Positions 48,048-60,541 are shown, counted from the stretch's first letter. The stretch: DNA of 64,000 bases from Cardiocondyla obscurior (GCF_019399895.1 NC_091887.1:2108001-2172000), one strand, 5' to 3'. Numbers and translations: made by a program. The notes: generated by a model not told the origin, from the sequence alone.

Positions 48048-51008
48048 TTATAATCCGATAATGGAAGAACGTCCGGTAGAGTTGTGGATTGAGACTGGGG
48101 TGGGTTTACTGAGGCACCATTCATACCACACTTTTTTAGAACCACATCTACGCCAAAAATGAACCATTATTTCATCTGCTGCCTTTAATTGCACCGGTTC
48201 CTGTATTAAAAAACATTATTTTAACTATATTAATATTTGTATTTGACACCTACACGTTAAAGTGCAAAATACTGTTATTTTAAACATACCTTAAGTGGAA
48301 AAAAGATCGGAAACCAGCTGAACATATCTGGACTATATGTGCTAGGTTCTATGCTTATTGTGATATTTCCATATAAAATCGCTGTAAAATATCCTGAAAA
48401 TCCATGTAACACACAATTCTGTTCTACTTGAAAAGTTCTAACTTCATATCTCGAATTGTCAATGATAGCAGAATCTAAAAAAACATATAAACGTATAAGA
48501 AAATAATTAAATTAAATAAATCTAATGTTTAATATAGTACTTTATACAAAACCTGTATTCGGATGACTGAATGTAAAAAGCGGTTTCGGATTTGCTATAT
48601 CATATTTGTTTTGTAAGTGTACTACATATGGAGTTTCAAAGTGAGCTTGTGGATTTTTATCTTTATCTCTAAGTTGTCGAACTTCATTGTAGAGTTTGGA
48701 CGATTGCACAGGAGCAATATATGAAGTGTACGATTGCGGTATGTTAATTCCACCACCTAAAACGTTTAAATAAGAAAATATATTTTACAGATTAATGCTA
48801 TTAAACCAATTTACATAATTTGTTACGTTATACAAACTTTTTAGAAATTTCAGAACGTTATCTAAACATTCTGGAGACAATTCGTTATCGCCAAATGATC
48901 CGAGTAATTCGGACACGATAATATCAGCTTTTTGTGGAGGATTCCATTCTCTCATATCACACGATACTACTGTAACTTTTTCTTTCCACATATCTCTCTG
49001 AAGAGCTTGTAAACTATAAATATAAATAATTAAATAATACAAATCAGTTTTATTAATAAATATATAATTTATAATCGTATAAAACCAAAAATAATTTTAA
49101 ACAAAGAGTCTTTATTTAATCGAAAACGTTATTGTTTTAACTTAAAACAATTTTTATGTTATATTTGATAAAAATCTGTATTAAAAATATTAATTTATTA
49201 TTTAAGCTATTTTAAAATAATCTTACGTTATCACAGCATTTGGATTCTTCTCTACTGCATAAACTTTCACCTCTTGAAAAGCCATTTCCGCGGCATTCAG
49301 AGATGCAGTTACAAGTGGTCCTCTTCCAGCACCAACTACCATAATAATTCTAAAAATGTACAATTACATATTTTTTTACGGTTACTTTGTAACGGTACTT
49401 TGTAAATGATTCAATAACTTACAATGGCCCGTCATTATTATCATCTCCTTTTTCCGATACGATCGTTTTAACAGCTTCGTATATAGCACTTTGATACTCT
49501 TGATACTTTACAGGATCTTTCTCAAATATTTCATAAGTTTGTGACTCAAGATTATCCATTAGAGGCTGTAATGGACACTGCAGGTAGTCTTCATATCCTC
49601 GAGCAAATTTTTCTATTGTTCCATCATTTTGACATCCCTAAAAAGTTAAAACATTTTCAATATCTAACAAAATTATTATACAGGAAGTATTCATCTTTTT
49701 TACCATTTTTACCTTCCATAAATAATCGAGATAGTTATGATAATAGCTAATACTTTGGTAACGCGATGCGCCTGTTAAAATAAATTGTACTTCTAATGCA
49801 GCAAATCTTTTTACTAATATTTGATGCGCTTTACTTAGTACTGGATATCCTTTTTTGTTTGTTAGAAACAACGTCGTCGGTAAAATCAAACATCTCACTG
49901 GTTCTCCGAGCCACCTGTCGATCTTATAAATTTACATTCGATTTATTTTTACATGTGTCACATTTGTGGTATATAATTTTAATTTATAAGCTTAATCTAG
50001 AAGTTACCTCATCTTCTTCAGGCAAGTCATGACTGACAATTAATGCCACTCCTAATTTTTTATTATAATCACATATTACTCTGAAGGCATTCCACCATTC
50101 CCATGGACTTTCTTCCATTGGACATTCTTCTACTCTGTAGGAATAGCTTTGTCTAACTGGATTCTCCATAGGAATTTGCAGCCATACCTGTATTTAAAAA
50201 AATAATTCGATAATCTCAAATACAACGTTCTTATATTAAAATAATTGTTTGTAAAAATTTAAATATTAAATACATTTTTTTTCTAATCTACCAAACGTTT
50301 TAAAAAAAGTAATACTAAACTCATATAAATTTTATTGTGCATTACCTGAAAAGAACAGTTATTATGGATTATTTTTTCGGAAATAATCCTTGCAAGATTT
50401 ACATTTTTATCTATCCCACATTTTAATTTAAATGTCACTCCTGATAAACCAAAATGGCCAGCTAAACTCAATTCTTGATTCAAAGCTTCTTCACTATTCT
50501 TTCTAACAACTGGATCAATAGAATCAACATTGATAAATGGTGAAAATTTACCAATTACTAAATTACTCCAATCTGTAAAATATTGTCAATTTAAATTTTA
50601 AATTCACTGTTTCATTTAAACTAGTGGTATAATTAATACAAGTATTTATGTTTAATTTATACCTGAACTAGATAAAATTAAGTCAGGCCTGGTAAATGGT
50701 CCAGGACGATATTTGGCAGCTCCAGAGATAAATTCTCTTTTATATAAGGGATGGACCAAAGGGACGCAAATAAAATCATACCTAAAACCACAAATTAAAG
50801 AAAACAAAAAAAAAAGTAAAAAAGAAAGAAATTAAAAAAAACTAAATTACATAGTATGTACGTGACAAATGATATGCGCGAGAAACGTAATACTTAAATA
50901 CACGCAATTAATAACAACTTACTTAGAGTCGTGTGCATAAACTAAGCATTCACTTAAATTTACTGCACAGCAGAAATCCAACCCGCAAGAGACTGGTCGC
51001 TGATTCAT
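48048..51008 (-). CDS. PRMT5: protein arginine N-methyltransferase 5
   Basis: Type II arginine methyltransferase that makes symmetric dimethylarginine on Sm proteins and histones, with SAM as donor and MEP50 as partner. Eleven coding exons: 51008-50923, 50781-50663, 50572-50346, 50187-50008, 49922-49713, 49637-49423, 49349-49227, 49013-48838, 48756-48553, 48474-48290, 48200-48048; these join to 625 residues, close to the family's ~640. The N-terminal TIM-barrel part includes RWLGEP and FLTNKKGYPVLSKAHQ. SAM motif I is GAGRGPLV at about 352-359. The family Phe sits in SQTYEIFEKDP. The double-E loop is SELLGSFGDNE (E422 and E431). The C-terminus ends NSTGRSSIIGL. The first exon begins at an acceptor (TTGCAG|TGATG), so at least one upstream 5' exon exists; the start in it is the first ATG and aligns with the family N-terminus. 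Confidence 0.95.
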
Positions 51009-52099
51009 CACTGCAATATATACAATTAAATTAAATACTTCTCAAAAATATCTTTAAATCGCGCGACGAAAATGTGACATTAATTTCTTGCATACACCAT
51101 GCTAAAGTACAACAAAACGGAGCTATTAATGCAAAAAGTACAGGCGGCATTTAAATCGCGTTCACAATTAAACAAATCACGAGTTATCGGAAATACGATT
51201 ACACTTGGAAAAGTATTTTTCTTTCACACATACCGCTTTGATTTAATATTTAATTACAGCGTGATTACACGTGCATAACGTGTACAGGGGTTATGGTTCA
51301 AAAATGTTCACGACGCTACTTTCAGTCGGCGTGGATCATGAAATGAACAAAAGACCAAAAGGACTGCAAAAAACGATGTAAAAACGATAGCGCTTCGTAG
51401 CGGGTTTCGTGAGAACTAAAATTACATAAAAGGTAGCATGGAAATACGAGTCATCGGTAAGTGAAGCCCATTGTTCGCCGTCTACATAAAGCTTCTTTGT
51501 TGCTGCTAAGCTGGATAGAATTACAATTACTTGCGCTAGTTCGGAGGTTTTTATTTTTTTTTTTCTCTGCGCGTTGTAAGAAAAGAGATATCAAGTTGCA
51601 AAAAATAAAGCCGAGTAAGTTAGAAACAGAGAGAACGCCGAGTTTTCCTTTCTACGTCCGTGCAGTTCATGGTACGATTTATAAATTGCAACGGTATGGC
51701 TTACGAGTGTGCCCATGTGCTTCACACGCCGGTTTTTTAATGTTTACCTAAGTATCGAACTGTACAAAAATGATTTATCATAAGATCAATCAACGAACAT
51801 CAACTTCGACAACTTTGCATCGAATTATCGGTCTTATGTAAATTAATCAACTACAATCTGTGTGATGAACTTGTTAAATAATAGTGCCTTGGCGAGAAAT
51901 TTTCTATTTATTTATTAAACATTATTTCGAATCACGATTGTACCGTGACAAATGATTTTTTAAAGAAGAAAACTTATATCGTGAATAAAAATCTGTAAGA
52001 CTGACAAAATTAATCAGTCTTCCATTAATCAAAACGATATATCAATGTTGCTAAAATTAATTTCAATGTCGACAAGGCTTCGGTCAAATAAAAAGGATA
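51009..52099. promoter_or_regulatory. shared upstream region of PRMT5 and Twinkle
   Basis: The two genes point away from each other across 1.1 kb. The part next to PRMT5 must contain its 5' intron and untranslated first exon, since the first coding exon starts at an acceptor. The open frame at 51461-51751 has no domain. No TATA box was identified. Confidence 0.4.
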
Positions 52100-54494
52100 A
52101 TGTTTATAAAATTATTAGCACGTTCTTTGACTGTAGAAAAATATGACAAATTTTATATGTTTTGTCATCGGTTATATACGACTAGTAGTATCGTGAACGA
52201 CTCGATACCTGGAGTATCATTGTCTCAGATAAAACAAATTTTGAAGCAAAAGCACGTTGTTACTGTCGACGGGCACGCGTGTATAATTATTGAGTGCCCT
52301 ATATGCAACTCTGAAAAATTTAAAAAGTCCAAGGTTTTTATTAATAAAACAACAGGTAAGAAAAAAACCATATAGCAAGTTAACCACCTTTCACAGGTGA
52401 GCAAATAAATTGTTAAATTAAAATGGCTTTTATTTCAGGATATTTTGTATGTGATAAATGCAATTCTAAAGGAGAATGGAACATATTGGAGAAATTTTTG
52501 GCATTGACAAAATCAGTCCAAACAAGCGATACTCAAAAAGAACTGGAAACTTTGAGGAATGCTGTAAAGGATGAGGAAAATTACGACTTAAAATGGAATG
52601 ATATAATAAAATCGAATCAACAAATTGCGAATTTGTCTTCGGAATTATATGAAAAAATTCTGAATGCATTTTCTCTTCCGGTAAAATAATTTATTTCACA
52701 TAGATTTAATTGTTTATGTACATATTTTAATTATATATTAATGAAAATTGTTGCAGAAAATTTCACAAGAGAATGTCTCGCAGTTAAACGGCGTATATGC
52801 AACCACCCCATTATTATATTTTCCATTAATTGCTTTCGGTAATGTTGTGGGTTATAAAATTCTTTCGAGCGAACCAGAAATAGAACAAACTGTACCTGTT
52901 TCCAACGTTGGTGGATTTATAATTTACAAGCAAAAAGGTGCTAGAAATGATGGGACTGCAGTGGTTGTGCCAACGATACACGATTTATTAGCGATCGCGT
53001 CTCAAAATGCAGCAAATGTGATTATCTGTTTGCCATATAATTTGCAGAATTTACCGCAGCAGTTGTTACCGAATTTCGAAAACTTTAAAAAATTAATTCT
53101 GTGGTTCGGAAACGACGAACCTAGCTGGTATACGGCCAGACAATTTGCCAAGAAATTAAACGAAAAGAGATGTTATTTCGTGAGGCCAATCGATACACAA
53201 CCGAGGCCAAAGCTAGCCGCCGACAAAGGGTATAATCTTAAAAGTATTTTAATGAATGCACAACCGATCTGGCATAAAAGTATTACTACCTTTGACGATC
53301 TTAGACAAGACGTATTGTGCGATTTACAAAATATAGATAAAGTCCAAGGTGTAAAGTGGAAAAGATATCCTTCTTTAAATCGAATTTTGAAGGGGCACAG
53401 AAGAGGAGAATTTACGATCTTAACTGGCCCAACTGGTAAGATAATAATAAATTATATCTAATGAAGCAAGAAAATAATTATTTTATTGTATAAAACACTG
53501 TTAATAAAATTATATTTTTATTAATTGCGTAATAAACTTTTAGGTAGCGGTAAAACTACATTTATAAGTGAATACTCGCTGGATTTAGCGATGCAAGGTG
53601 TTAATACACTGTGGGGTAGCTTTGAAATAAGAAACTCTCGCTTAGCTAGAACTATGCTGCAACAAATGGTGGAAGTGCCTCTAGAGGATAATTTGGATAA
53701 ATTTAACACTTATGCAGATGCTTTTAACAAATTACCAATTTACTTTATGACTTTTCATGGTCAACAGAACGTCAAAGTCGTCATGGATGTACGTACATAT
53801 AATGTTATCTATGTGTAAAACATTTAATATAATGTGACTATTTGATTTTTTTTATTTCAGGCAGTCGAACATGCGACATATGTGCACGACATAGCTCATG
53901 TAATAATCGATAATATGCAGTTTATGATGGGTGTATCAGATGAATCGAGCGATAGGTGAAATAAATGTGCTTTACGTCTAAATTGCAAAAAGAAAAAAAG
54001 TGTATTTCTATTTAAAGTATTATATTTATTCATATTAATTATTGTATTGCAGGTTCTGGCGACAGGACAAGATCATAGCGGAGTTTAGAAATTTTTCTAC
54101 CAAATATAATTGTCATGTTACTTTAGTTATACATCCAAGAAAGGAGCGAGATGAAGAATTGACAACTTTATCTATTTTTGGCAGTGCCAAAGCTAGTCAA
54201 GAAGCCGATAACGTACTTATTATACAAGATAAAAGGCTAACTAGTATAAAAGGAAAAAAGTATTTACAGGTACGTATGCAGTTGTGTTAAACAATAGGTA
54301 TTTCCATCGTCAATACGACGTATTACATATTAAATTCCTTCATCTTTTATTTCTAGGTTGCAAAGAATAGATACAGTGGTGACTTGGGCATAATGATTCT
54401 AGATTTTGACAAAACCAGACTCAGTTTCTCTCAAAAGAAAAAAGTGGTAAAAGTGGAAGACGTAAATAAAATAACAGACACGAAAGAGATGTGA
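52100..54494 (+). CDS. TWNK: mitochondrial replicative DNA helicase Twinkle
   Basis: Hexameric 5'-3' helicase of the T7 gp4/DnaB type that unwinds mitochondrial DNA ahead of polymerase gamma. Seven coding exons: 52100-52355, 52439-52680, 52757-53435, 53544-53788, 53861-53955, 54053-54269, 54357-54494; these join to 623 residues, near the insect length. A basic presequence of about 30 residues is followed by a primase-like N-terminal domain with two CxxC pairs (C66, C69, C90, C93). The helicase core has Walker A GPTGSGKTT at about 390-398, a RecA-type segment WGSFEIRNSRLARTMLQQM, Walker B HVIIDNMQFM (D491), and then LVIHPRKE and GSAKASQEADNVLIIQDKR. An intron splits the Walker A codon region. 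The C-terminus is short and lysine-rich. Confidence 0.95.
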
Positions 54495-55102
54495 TTCTTT
54501 CGTAAAATATCAAGTTAAAATTGCCAAAATTCAACCCAAAGGTTGAAAAAGATATGTTGTAAAAATAGATGTATATTTTTCATAGCAAAAATATAGGTTT
54601 TGTACAATTTAATTTTATATACAATACAAATACATTATGTATACATATTTATATATATATATACATTATAAAAATAAATATAAAAAAATATTTTAGATGT
54701 AATTAAAATAAGTAATACTCTGACGCGCATAATTCCTTGTTTTACAGATTTGTGTTAATCATGTGTTTGCACCACGGATGTAGGGAAGACGGACCTCGCA
54801 TGCCATCGGAAATATTAAGCAGCGTGAAAATCAACAGTTCTTTTTTACTCAGTTTACTCTATTAGATAACAAACATGCGGGGGATTATCCTAAATACGTT
54901 TATGATTTAAAAAAAAAAAAAAAAAAAATGGAGTCACATGATCTTTACTACTCCATACTGAATACTCCGGAAAAGACTGCCACGTGCGGGCTGTCACCGC
55001 CACCTCTCTCTCGTGTTTTATAGTGCCGTTTTTATTTCTCTCATTAAGTTATGCATAAAGATACGTGCGTAATTAAGCCCATTTATTGCTGACCGTTTTA
55101 CA
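54495..55102 (+). other. 3' UTR of Twinkle and upstream region of the galactosyltransferase gene
   Basis: AT-rich, with a TA run near 54652-54663 and a poly(A) run at 54909-54927. An E-box CACGTG lies at about 54981-54986, some 120 bases before the next start codon. No other gene is visible. Confidence 0.45.
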
Positions 55103-58100
55103 ATGATTTTTCGAAGGTATCTGCCGATTTTCATCCTCGTTAACCTCACGTTGTTACGGGCGACGTCTGACGTGCCCGACTTGTCAACAAAATTGCCAAC
55201 CGTGTTAATCTGTGTGCTGGTCAGAAACAAGGCTCACACGTTACCGTATTTCCTAAGTCTGCTGGAGCGACAGGATTACCCGAAAAATCGAATAAGCCTT
55301 TGGTGAGTAACAAGATTATAACCTTGCCTCTCGCTTCGCAATTGCATCAGCGATCGCCACTCGTTCCCTTAAGCGCGATTTTAAATTAATTTTTATCAAC
55401 TTAAAGTTACCCGCCGGACACGCCGCGAGACATTTACAATTAATTATAATTAATTATAATTAAAACGTAATTAAATGTTTCAGGATACGCAGTGATAACA
55501 ACATTGACAACTCGGTTGGAATATTGAACAAGTGGATCAGCACGAGGAGCGAGCTCTATCATTCGATAAACGTACACTTTGATACTTCGTCGAAGGGCTT
55601 CGAGGATGAAAGAGACGGATCAATCGCCGATTGGTCACGTCGCAGATTTATCCACGTAATGAATCTGCGAGAGGAGGCTCTTGACTATGGGCGAAAAATG
55701 TGGGCAGACTTCCTATGGGTGAGTTAAATAATTTGAGAACAATGTGAATTTTAATTCGGAAAAATGTAACACTTTCTGTAACTCTCTTTGTAACTATATA
55801 AAGAAAATTTCTTGCAGATGCTGGACGCCGATGTTTTTTTGACCAACTCGAGTGCTCTTCTCAATTTAGTACATAAGGGATATACTGTTGTGGCTCCTTT
55901 ATTAAAATCAGATGGAATGTACAGCAATTTTTGGGCGGCAATGACGCCGGAATACTATTACTTGCGAACAGATCTTTACGAACCAATTTTATTTCGCGAG
56001 GAAATTGGATGTCATAACGTGCCCATGGTCCACAGCGCAGTTCTGATAGATCTGCGAACACATTCCTCTGATCGTCTCACTTATAAGACTGAAAAACTGA
56101 CTGATTATGATGGACCAGTTGACGATATTATAACTTTTGCTATCGGGGCAAATAAATCAGGTAAAAGCTTAAAAAAATTAATGTATTAAATTATATAATG
56201 TTTAAAATTGTGAACAACAAATAATAGGTGACAATTTATTGTCATAATTATTATCAATTTATTGTCGATCTTTTAAAATTATTGATTTTCCTCATGGATC
56301 TATTTAACTTTTAATCGTATGTAATATTTAGTTTGATTTTGACGGTAAGAGGTTTTTATTTTAATTGCACGCAAATTGTTGTCTTTTATATTGCAGATGT
56401 GCCATTATTCATATGTAACGATCATGTTTACGGGTTTGTTATGGTGCCTTTGGAAAATGATGAGACTATCATCGAAGATATGCAACGATTGACCAATACT
56501 AAAGTAGAAATGTTAGGTAATATCGCTTTTTGGAAGTACATAAATAATATAAGTGTGCAGGTAATAGAATTAAACGTTTAATAATACATGTTTCTTTTTT
56601 TTGTGCAGCATTTAGTGATTATTTGCCATTGTCGAATGACTTGGCAGAGTTTGTGATATATCCGGAGACAGATACCCTGGGTCTAGATAATATTTACTTG
56701 ATAAACCTAAAAAGAAGACCGGAAAGACGTAATAGAATGCTGAGTCTTTTTCAAGAACTCGGGATTCAAGCAGAAATTATTGACGCCGTCGACGGTAGGT
56801 AAGTTATACGTGAAAATAAACGTATTTATTCATAAGATATTTGGATGCTTTACGATTTATTTTTTAATATCTTTTGGACATGTATCCGGGTTATTATTCT
56901 CTTTTTCAGGACTTTGAATGAGAGTTTCCTAAAAAAATTGGGCGTGACACCAATGTCAGAATATTCAGATCCGTATCACAAAAGGTGAGAGTCAAAAAAA
57001 AATTTAATAAGATAATTCAGTTTAAACTCGAAAGGGGAAATTTTAATAACTAAATTTTTTATGGGCGCTCTTTAACATTTGTTCACACGAAATAATATTT
57101 ATCGTATACATTAAATTATACGCTATAATTATTCTTTAAATGCTTGTAATAAATTATTATTGTTTTATTTTTTATGTGAAGACCGATGACAATGGGAGAA
57201 ATTGGTTGCTTTCTCAGTCATTACAACGTATGGCAGACGGTAAGATATTTTTAAGCGAAAAGATTATATTCCTCATTTATTATTAATGAAATACATGTTA
57301 GGTGTTGAAGAATAATTACAAAAGCATTATGGTGTTAGAAGACGATGTCCGCTTCGAGCCATTTTTTCGACAGAAAATTATTAACGTTTTGGCAGAGTTG
57401 TCCGATCTCGGAATCAAGTGGGATTTAGTGTAAGTGTAAAGTTTATTATTTTCTGACTCCTTTATTTGTTATTTCATAATTTTGATTGTCTTTTGATTAA
57501 CTTTCTGCAATTTAATTAATTTAAAACTATTAAACAATTATATGAGAGAAAAAGTTAAATTTAAAACTGGTACTTATATATTTATATATTAATATTTTAA
57601 TATCATTTTAGGTATCTAGGGAGAAAGAGATTAGCGAAATCAGAAAGTTTTGTAGAGAGATCCAAACTCTTGGTGCGAGCGGAATACAGTTACTGGACTC
57701 TGGGTTACGTTTTATCAAAAAGCGGAGCGAAGAAACTAATCGAAGCTATGCCTCTTAAAAAATTAATTCCCGTAGACGAATTTCTTCCCATTCTTTCAAA
57801 TACACACCCTGAGTATGTAAAATAATCAATATCCGTTATCAAATCGAGAAATATGTATGACTTAACGATCAATTCTATAACTTATCTCTGTTAAAACGTG
57901 ACGAATCTTAATATGCATTTAATGACTTTTTTTTCGACAGAAAACAATGGGCTGCTCAATTTCCTGTTCGGGATCTAATAATTTTATCAGCAAATCCACT
58001 TTTAATTTATCCGACGCACTATACTGGTGAAGATGGACATATCAGTGACACGGAAGATTCCAAACTCGTGCATGATACTTCCACGCTTATCGATCGAAAG

Positions 58101-58109
58101 GAGCTATGA
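55103..58109 (+). CDS. COLGALT1: procollagen galactosyltransferase, glycosyltransferase family 25
   Basis: ER-lumen enzyme that transfers galactose from UDP-galactose to hydroxylysine of collagen-type proteins. Ten coding exons: 55103-55302, 55484-55718, 55818-56160, 56397-56516, 56609-56798, 56910-56984, 57182-57239, 57302-57429, 57612-57812, 57941-58109; these join to 572 residues. A signal peptide (MIFRRYLPIFILVNLTLL...) leads into the N-terminal GT domain with LICVLVRNKAHTLPYFLSLL, MLDADVFLTN (D148, D150) and YSNFWAAMTPEYYYLRTD. The C-terminal GT25 domain has INLKRRPERR, EIGCFLSHYNVW, LEDDVRF (E420-D422), YLGRKR, EYSYWTLGYVLS, PVDEFLP and LIYPTHYTGEDGHISDTE. It ends in RKEL, resembling the KDEL-type ER retrieval signal of the family. 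Which of the vertebrate paralogues it matches is not decided, so the symbol is by similarity. Confidence 0.93.
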
Positions 58110-58592
58110 GAAAGAATGTGAGATAAGAAAATATTGTAATTATCTAGTCGAAGAGATTAAACGCCAATAATGTTTAAATTTAACAGTAATATAAAAAGAT
58201 TTTGTAATGATTTTATATTATTAATATAGTGCCATATATTATATTTTATTGCCCTTGCGGGATACACTCTACTGCCATATATTAAAATATATTATTAATT
58301 GAATATTATTAATCGAACGTGTAGTAAATGAAATATATAAAAAAAAACTTATTTTTAAATCCTTCTCAAGTAATTTGTCACAGTACATTTCCATATCGTA
58401 ACACTGACAACGCAGTATTATATAAATTTATTTTTTAATAATGCCATGTAAAAATACTGAAAATTATCAAAGCGTATCTTATTGAAATAATTATGTAAAC
58501 TGTTTTTTTTATAATACTTTGTGCATATTAACGCTTCATACGTTTCATTCTCATGCGTACTAACCAGATGAGTATCAGGGAGGAGAGTAAAC
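58110..58592 (+). other. 3' flank of the galactosyltransferase gene
   Basis: AT-rich untranslated and intergenic DNA; an ATTAAA motif at about 58156 could serve as poly(A) signal. No coding frame was seen. Confidence 0.45.
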
Positions 58593-58691
58593 GTGTCAGA
58601 GATTACGTGGTAGGGATCATGTGTCAGAGATTAATGCATAAAAGGCAAACTGTAGAGCGAGTTTTTACGAGTTAGTAGTCAGCCGACAGCC
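58593..58691 (+). promoter_or_regulatory. core promoter of the L-xylulose reductase-like gene
   Basis: Two copies of GTGTCAGAGATTA start at 58593 and 58621, followed by a TATA-like CATAAAAGG at 58637-58645. Initiator-like GTTAGTAGTCAG lies about 30 bases further on, just before the ATG at 58692. The arrangement fits a short TATA promoter with a doubled upstream factor site. The factor is unknown. Confidence 0.5.
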
Positions 58692-60541
58692 ATGGACATC
58701 AACTTCGAAGGAAAGCGTATCCTCGTAACCGGCGCTGGTCAAGGTACATTTCTTTTCTAATTTAATGTATAACTTCATAAATTAAAATTATGTGTACGTT
58801 ATTTTCTCGCAGAAAGTATTTTTTTAATAAAAAAGAAATATTGATTTGAGATCTTTTAAGCGCATTAATTGCATCGCAACCCGATAATTGAAAGAAATTA
58901 AGAAGAAACATATGGTTACGTTTTATCTTTTCTAAATTGTTAAAATTAGAACAGAAGAAAAAGAAATTAAACTAAAATTAAATTTAATTTGTATTGATTA
59001 ATTGATTGATTTAAACTTTAATTAAAATTAAACGAAAACGGTAATTAAATCGTGTACTCGTCTAAGTAATTGAAAAATTTAAAGTAAATGAGATGACGGG
59101 TTCGTCAATCCCGAGGTTTTTCGCCGCGGAGGCTCCAAAAACGCTCGCGGATTATTAGAAGTCTAGAAAGAGTAAGTTGGTAGTCGGAGCCCCGTTCCCG
59201 CCACTCGGTGACCACGCTCACCACGCCCATGACCACACCCGTGCTCCATATACCGCAGTAGTAACCATTACAAAATGGGCGTGGTCATGGGTGTGGTAAG
59301 CGTGGTCTAGGAATAGGCGGGAACGGAGCTTCGACTACCAACTTACTCTTTCTGTATTCCTAATCCTCCGCGAGCGTTTTCGAAGCCTCCGCGGCGAAAA
59401 ACCTCGGGATTGACGAACCTGTCATCTCGTTTACTCCTAACCTATCAATCACTTATACGAGTACGCGATTAAATTACCGTTTTCGTTTAATTTTAATTGA
59501 GGTGTTAATAAATAAATACAATTATTGCTGTACTTTTTTTTTTCTTTTTAATTTATTTAATAACATTGCGTGTATACAGGGATTGGCAGGGATTTAGCCC
59601 TTCATCTCGCCAAATATAAAGGTCAAGTGTTCGCGATTTCGAAGACGAAGAAGAACTTGGATACCTTGGTGGCGGCCGAGCCAAAGATTCAGCCGGTTTG
59701 CGTCGATCTTCGCGATTGGGATGCGACTAGGAAGGCTGTACAAAATATCTTACCAATTGATCTTTTAGTTAACAATGCTGGTGTCGGGTACCTTACACCG
59801 TTTATGGACTCCACGGCTGAAGAATTCGACATGACTTTCGACGTCAATGTGAAGGCTGTATTTAACGTGTCGCAAGTTGTAGCGAAGAACATGATTGAGC
59901 GCAAAAAGGGTGGTAGCATCGTAAACATATCTTCGCAGGCTGGTTATGCGGCATTAAGAGATCACACCATTTATTGTGCGTCGAAGGGTGCTCTTGAGAT
60001 GTTATCCAAGTAAGACAATACATTCAATTAAAACAAATACTTTTTCAAACATTTAATATTAATATCTTACATATTTTTTTTTTTAGGACAATGGCACTTG
60101 AACTGGGTCCTTACAACATAAGAGTTAATACGGTCGGTCCCACAGTCGTGATGACGGAATTGGGAAAAAAAGGCTGGAGTGATCCGCAGAGAGCTCAAAC
60201 CATGATCAATAAAATTCCGCTTGGTCGATTCGCTGGTACGTGAACATGATACAAACACGAGTATTTATAATTGAAATAGATTCTCATTTTATTTTAATTA
60301 ATATAAGATATAATGTAAGACTCGAATAAATTTTTATCTATAGGAATTATTTGCGACTCGTGTACTTTGTCGTTTATAAATTGAAACACTTTTAATCTTC
60401 ATAAATTGCAAATATTAATTATTAAATTGTGTTGCAGAGGTCAATGAAGTGGTGGATGCTGTTGTATTTTTATTAAGCGATCGAAGTTCCATGATCAACG
60501 GCGTATGTTTGCCTGTCGATGGTGGTTTCTTAGCTGGATAA
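58692..60541 (+). CDS. DCXR: L-xylulose reductase / carbonyl reductase-type short-chain dehydrogenase
   Basis: NADPH-dependent SDR that reduces L-xylulose and related dicarbonyls in the cytosol (uronate cycle). Four coding exons: 58692-58743, 59580-60009, 60087-60235, 60438-60541; these join to 244 residues, the same length as vertebrate DCXR. The dinucleotide motif is TGAGQGIG (13-20), then NNAGVG (82-87), and the catalytic set is N107, S136, Y149 and K153 in NISSQAGYA...IYCASK. Downstream come MALELGPYNIRVN, PTVVMTELGKKGWSDP and LPVDGGF. The first exon encodes only residues 1-17, splitting the nucleotide-binding motif. Intron 1 contains a large foldback repeat. Close relatives act on other carbonyls, so the substrate is inferred. 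Confidence 0.93.
59020..59498. repeat. 479-bp near-perfect inverted repeat (foldback element) in DCXR intron 1
   Basis: Left arm about 59020-59240 and right arm about 59278-59498 are reverse complements with few mismatches, around a loop of roughly 35-40 bases centred at 59259. Matching segments include AATTAAAATTAAACGAAAAC at the outer ends, then TTCGTCAATCCCGAGGTTTT, GAAAGAGTAAGTTGGTAGTC and CCATGACCAC near the centre. No open frame and no obvious target duplication. Being transcribed in the intron, it would form a long hairpin in the pre-mRNA. Confidence 0.9.

Noticed and set aside
59570..59580. Met just before exon 2 as start of a shorter reductase
   Set aside because: It lies inside the acceptor; exon 1 at 58692 restores the full TGAGQGIG motif and the family length of 244.
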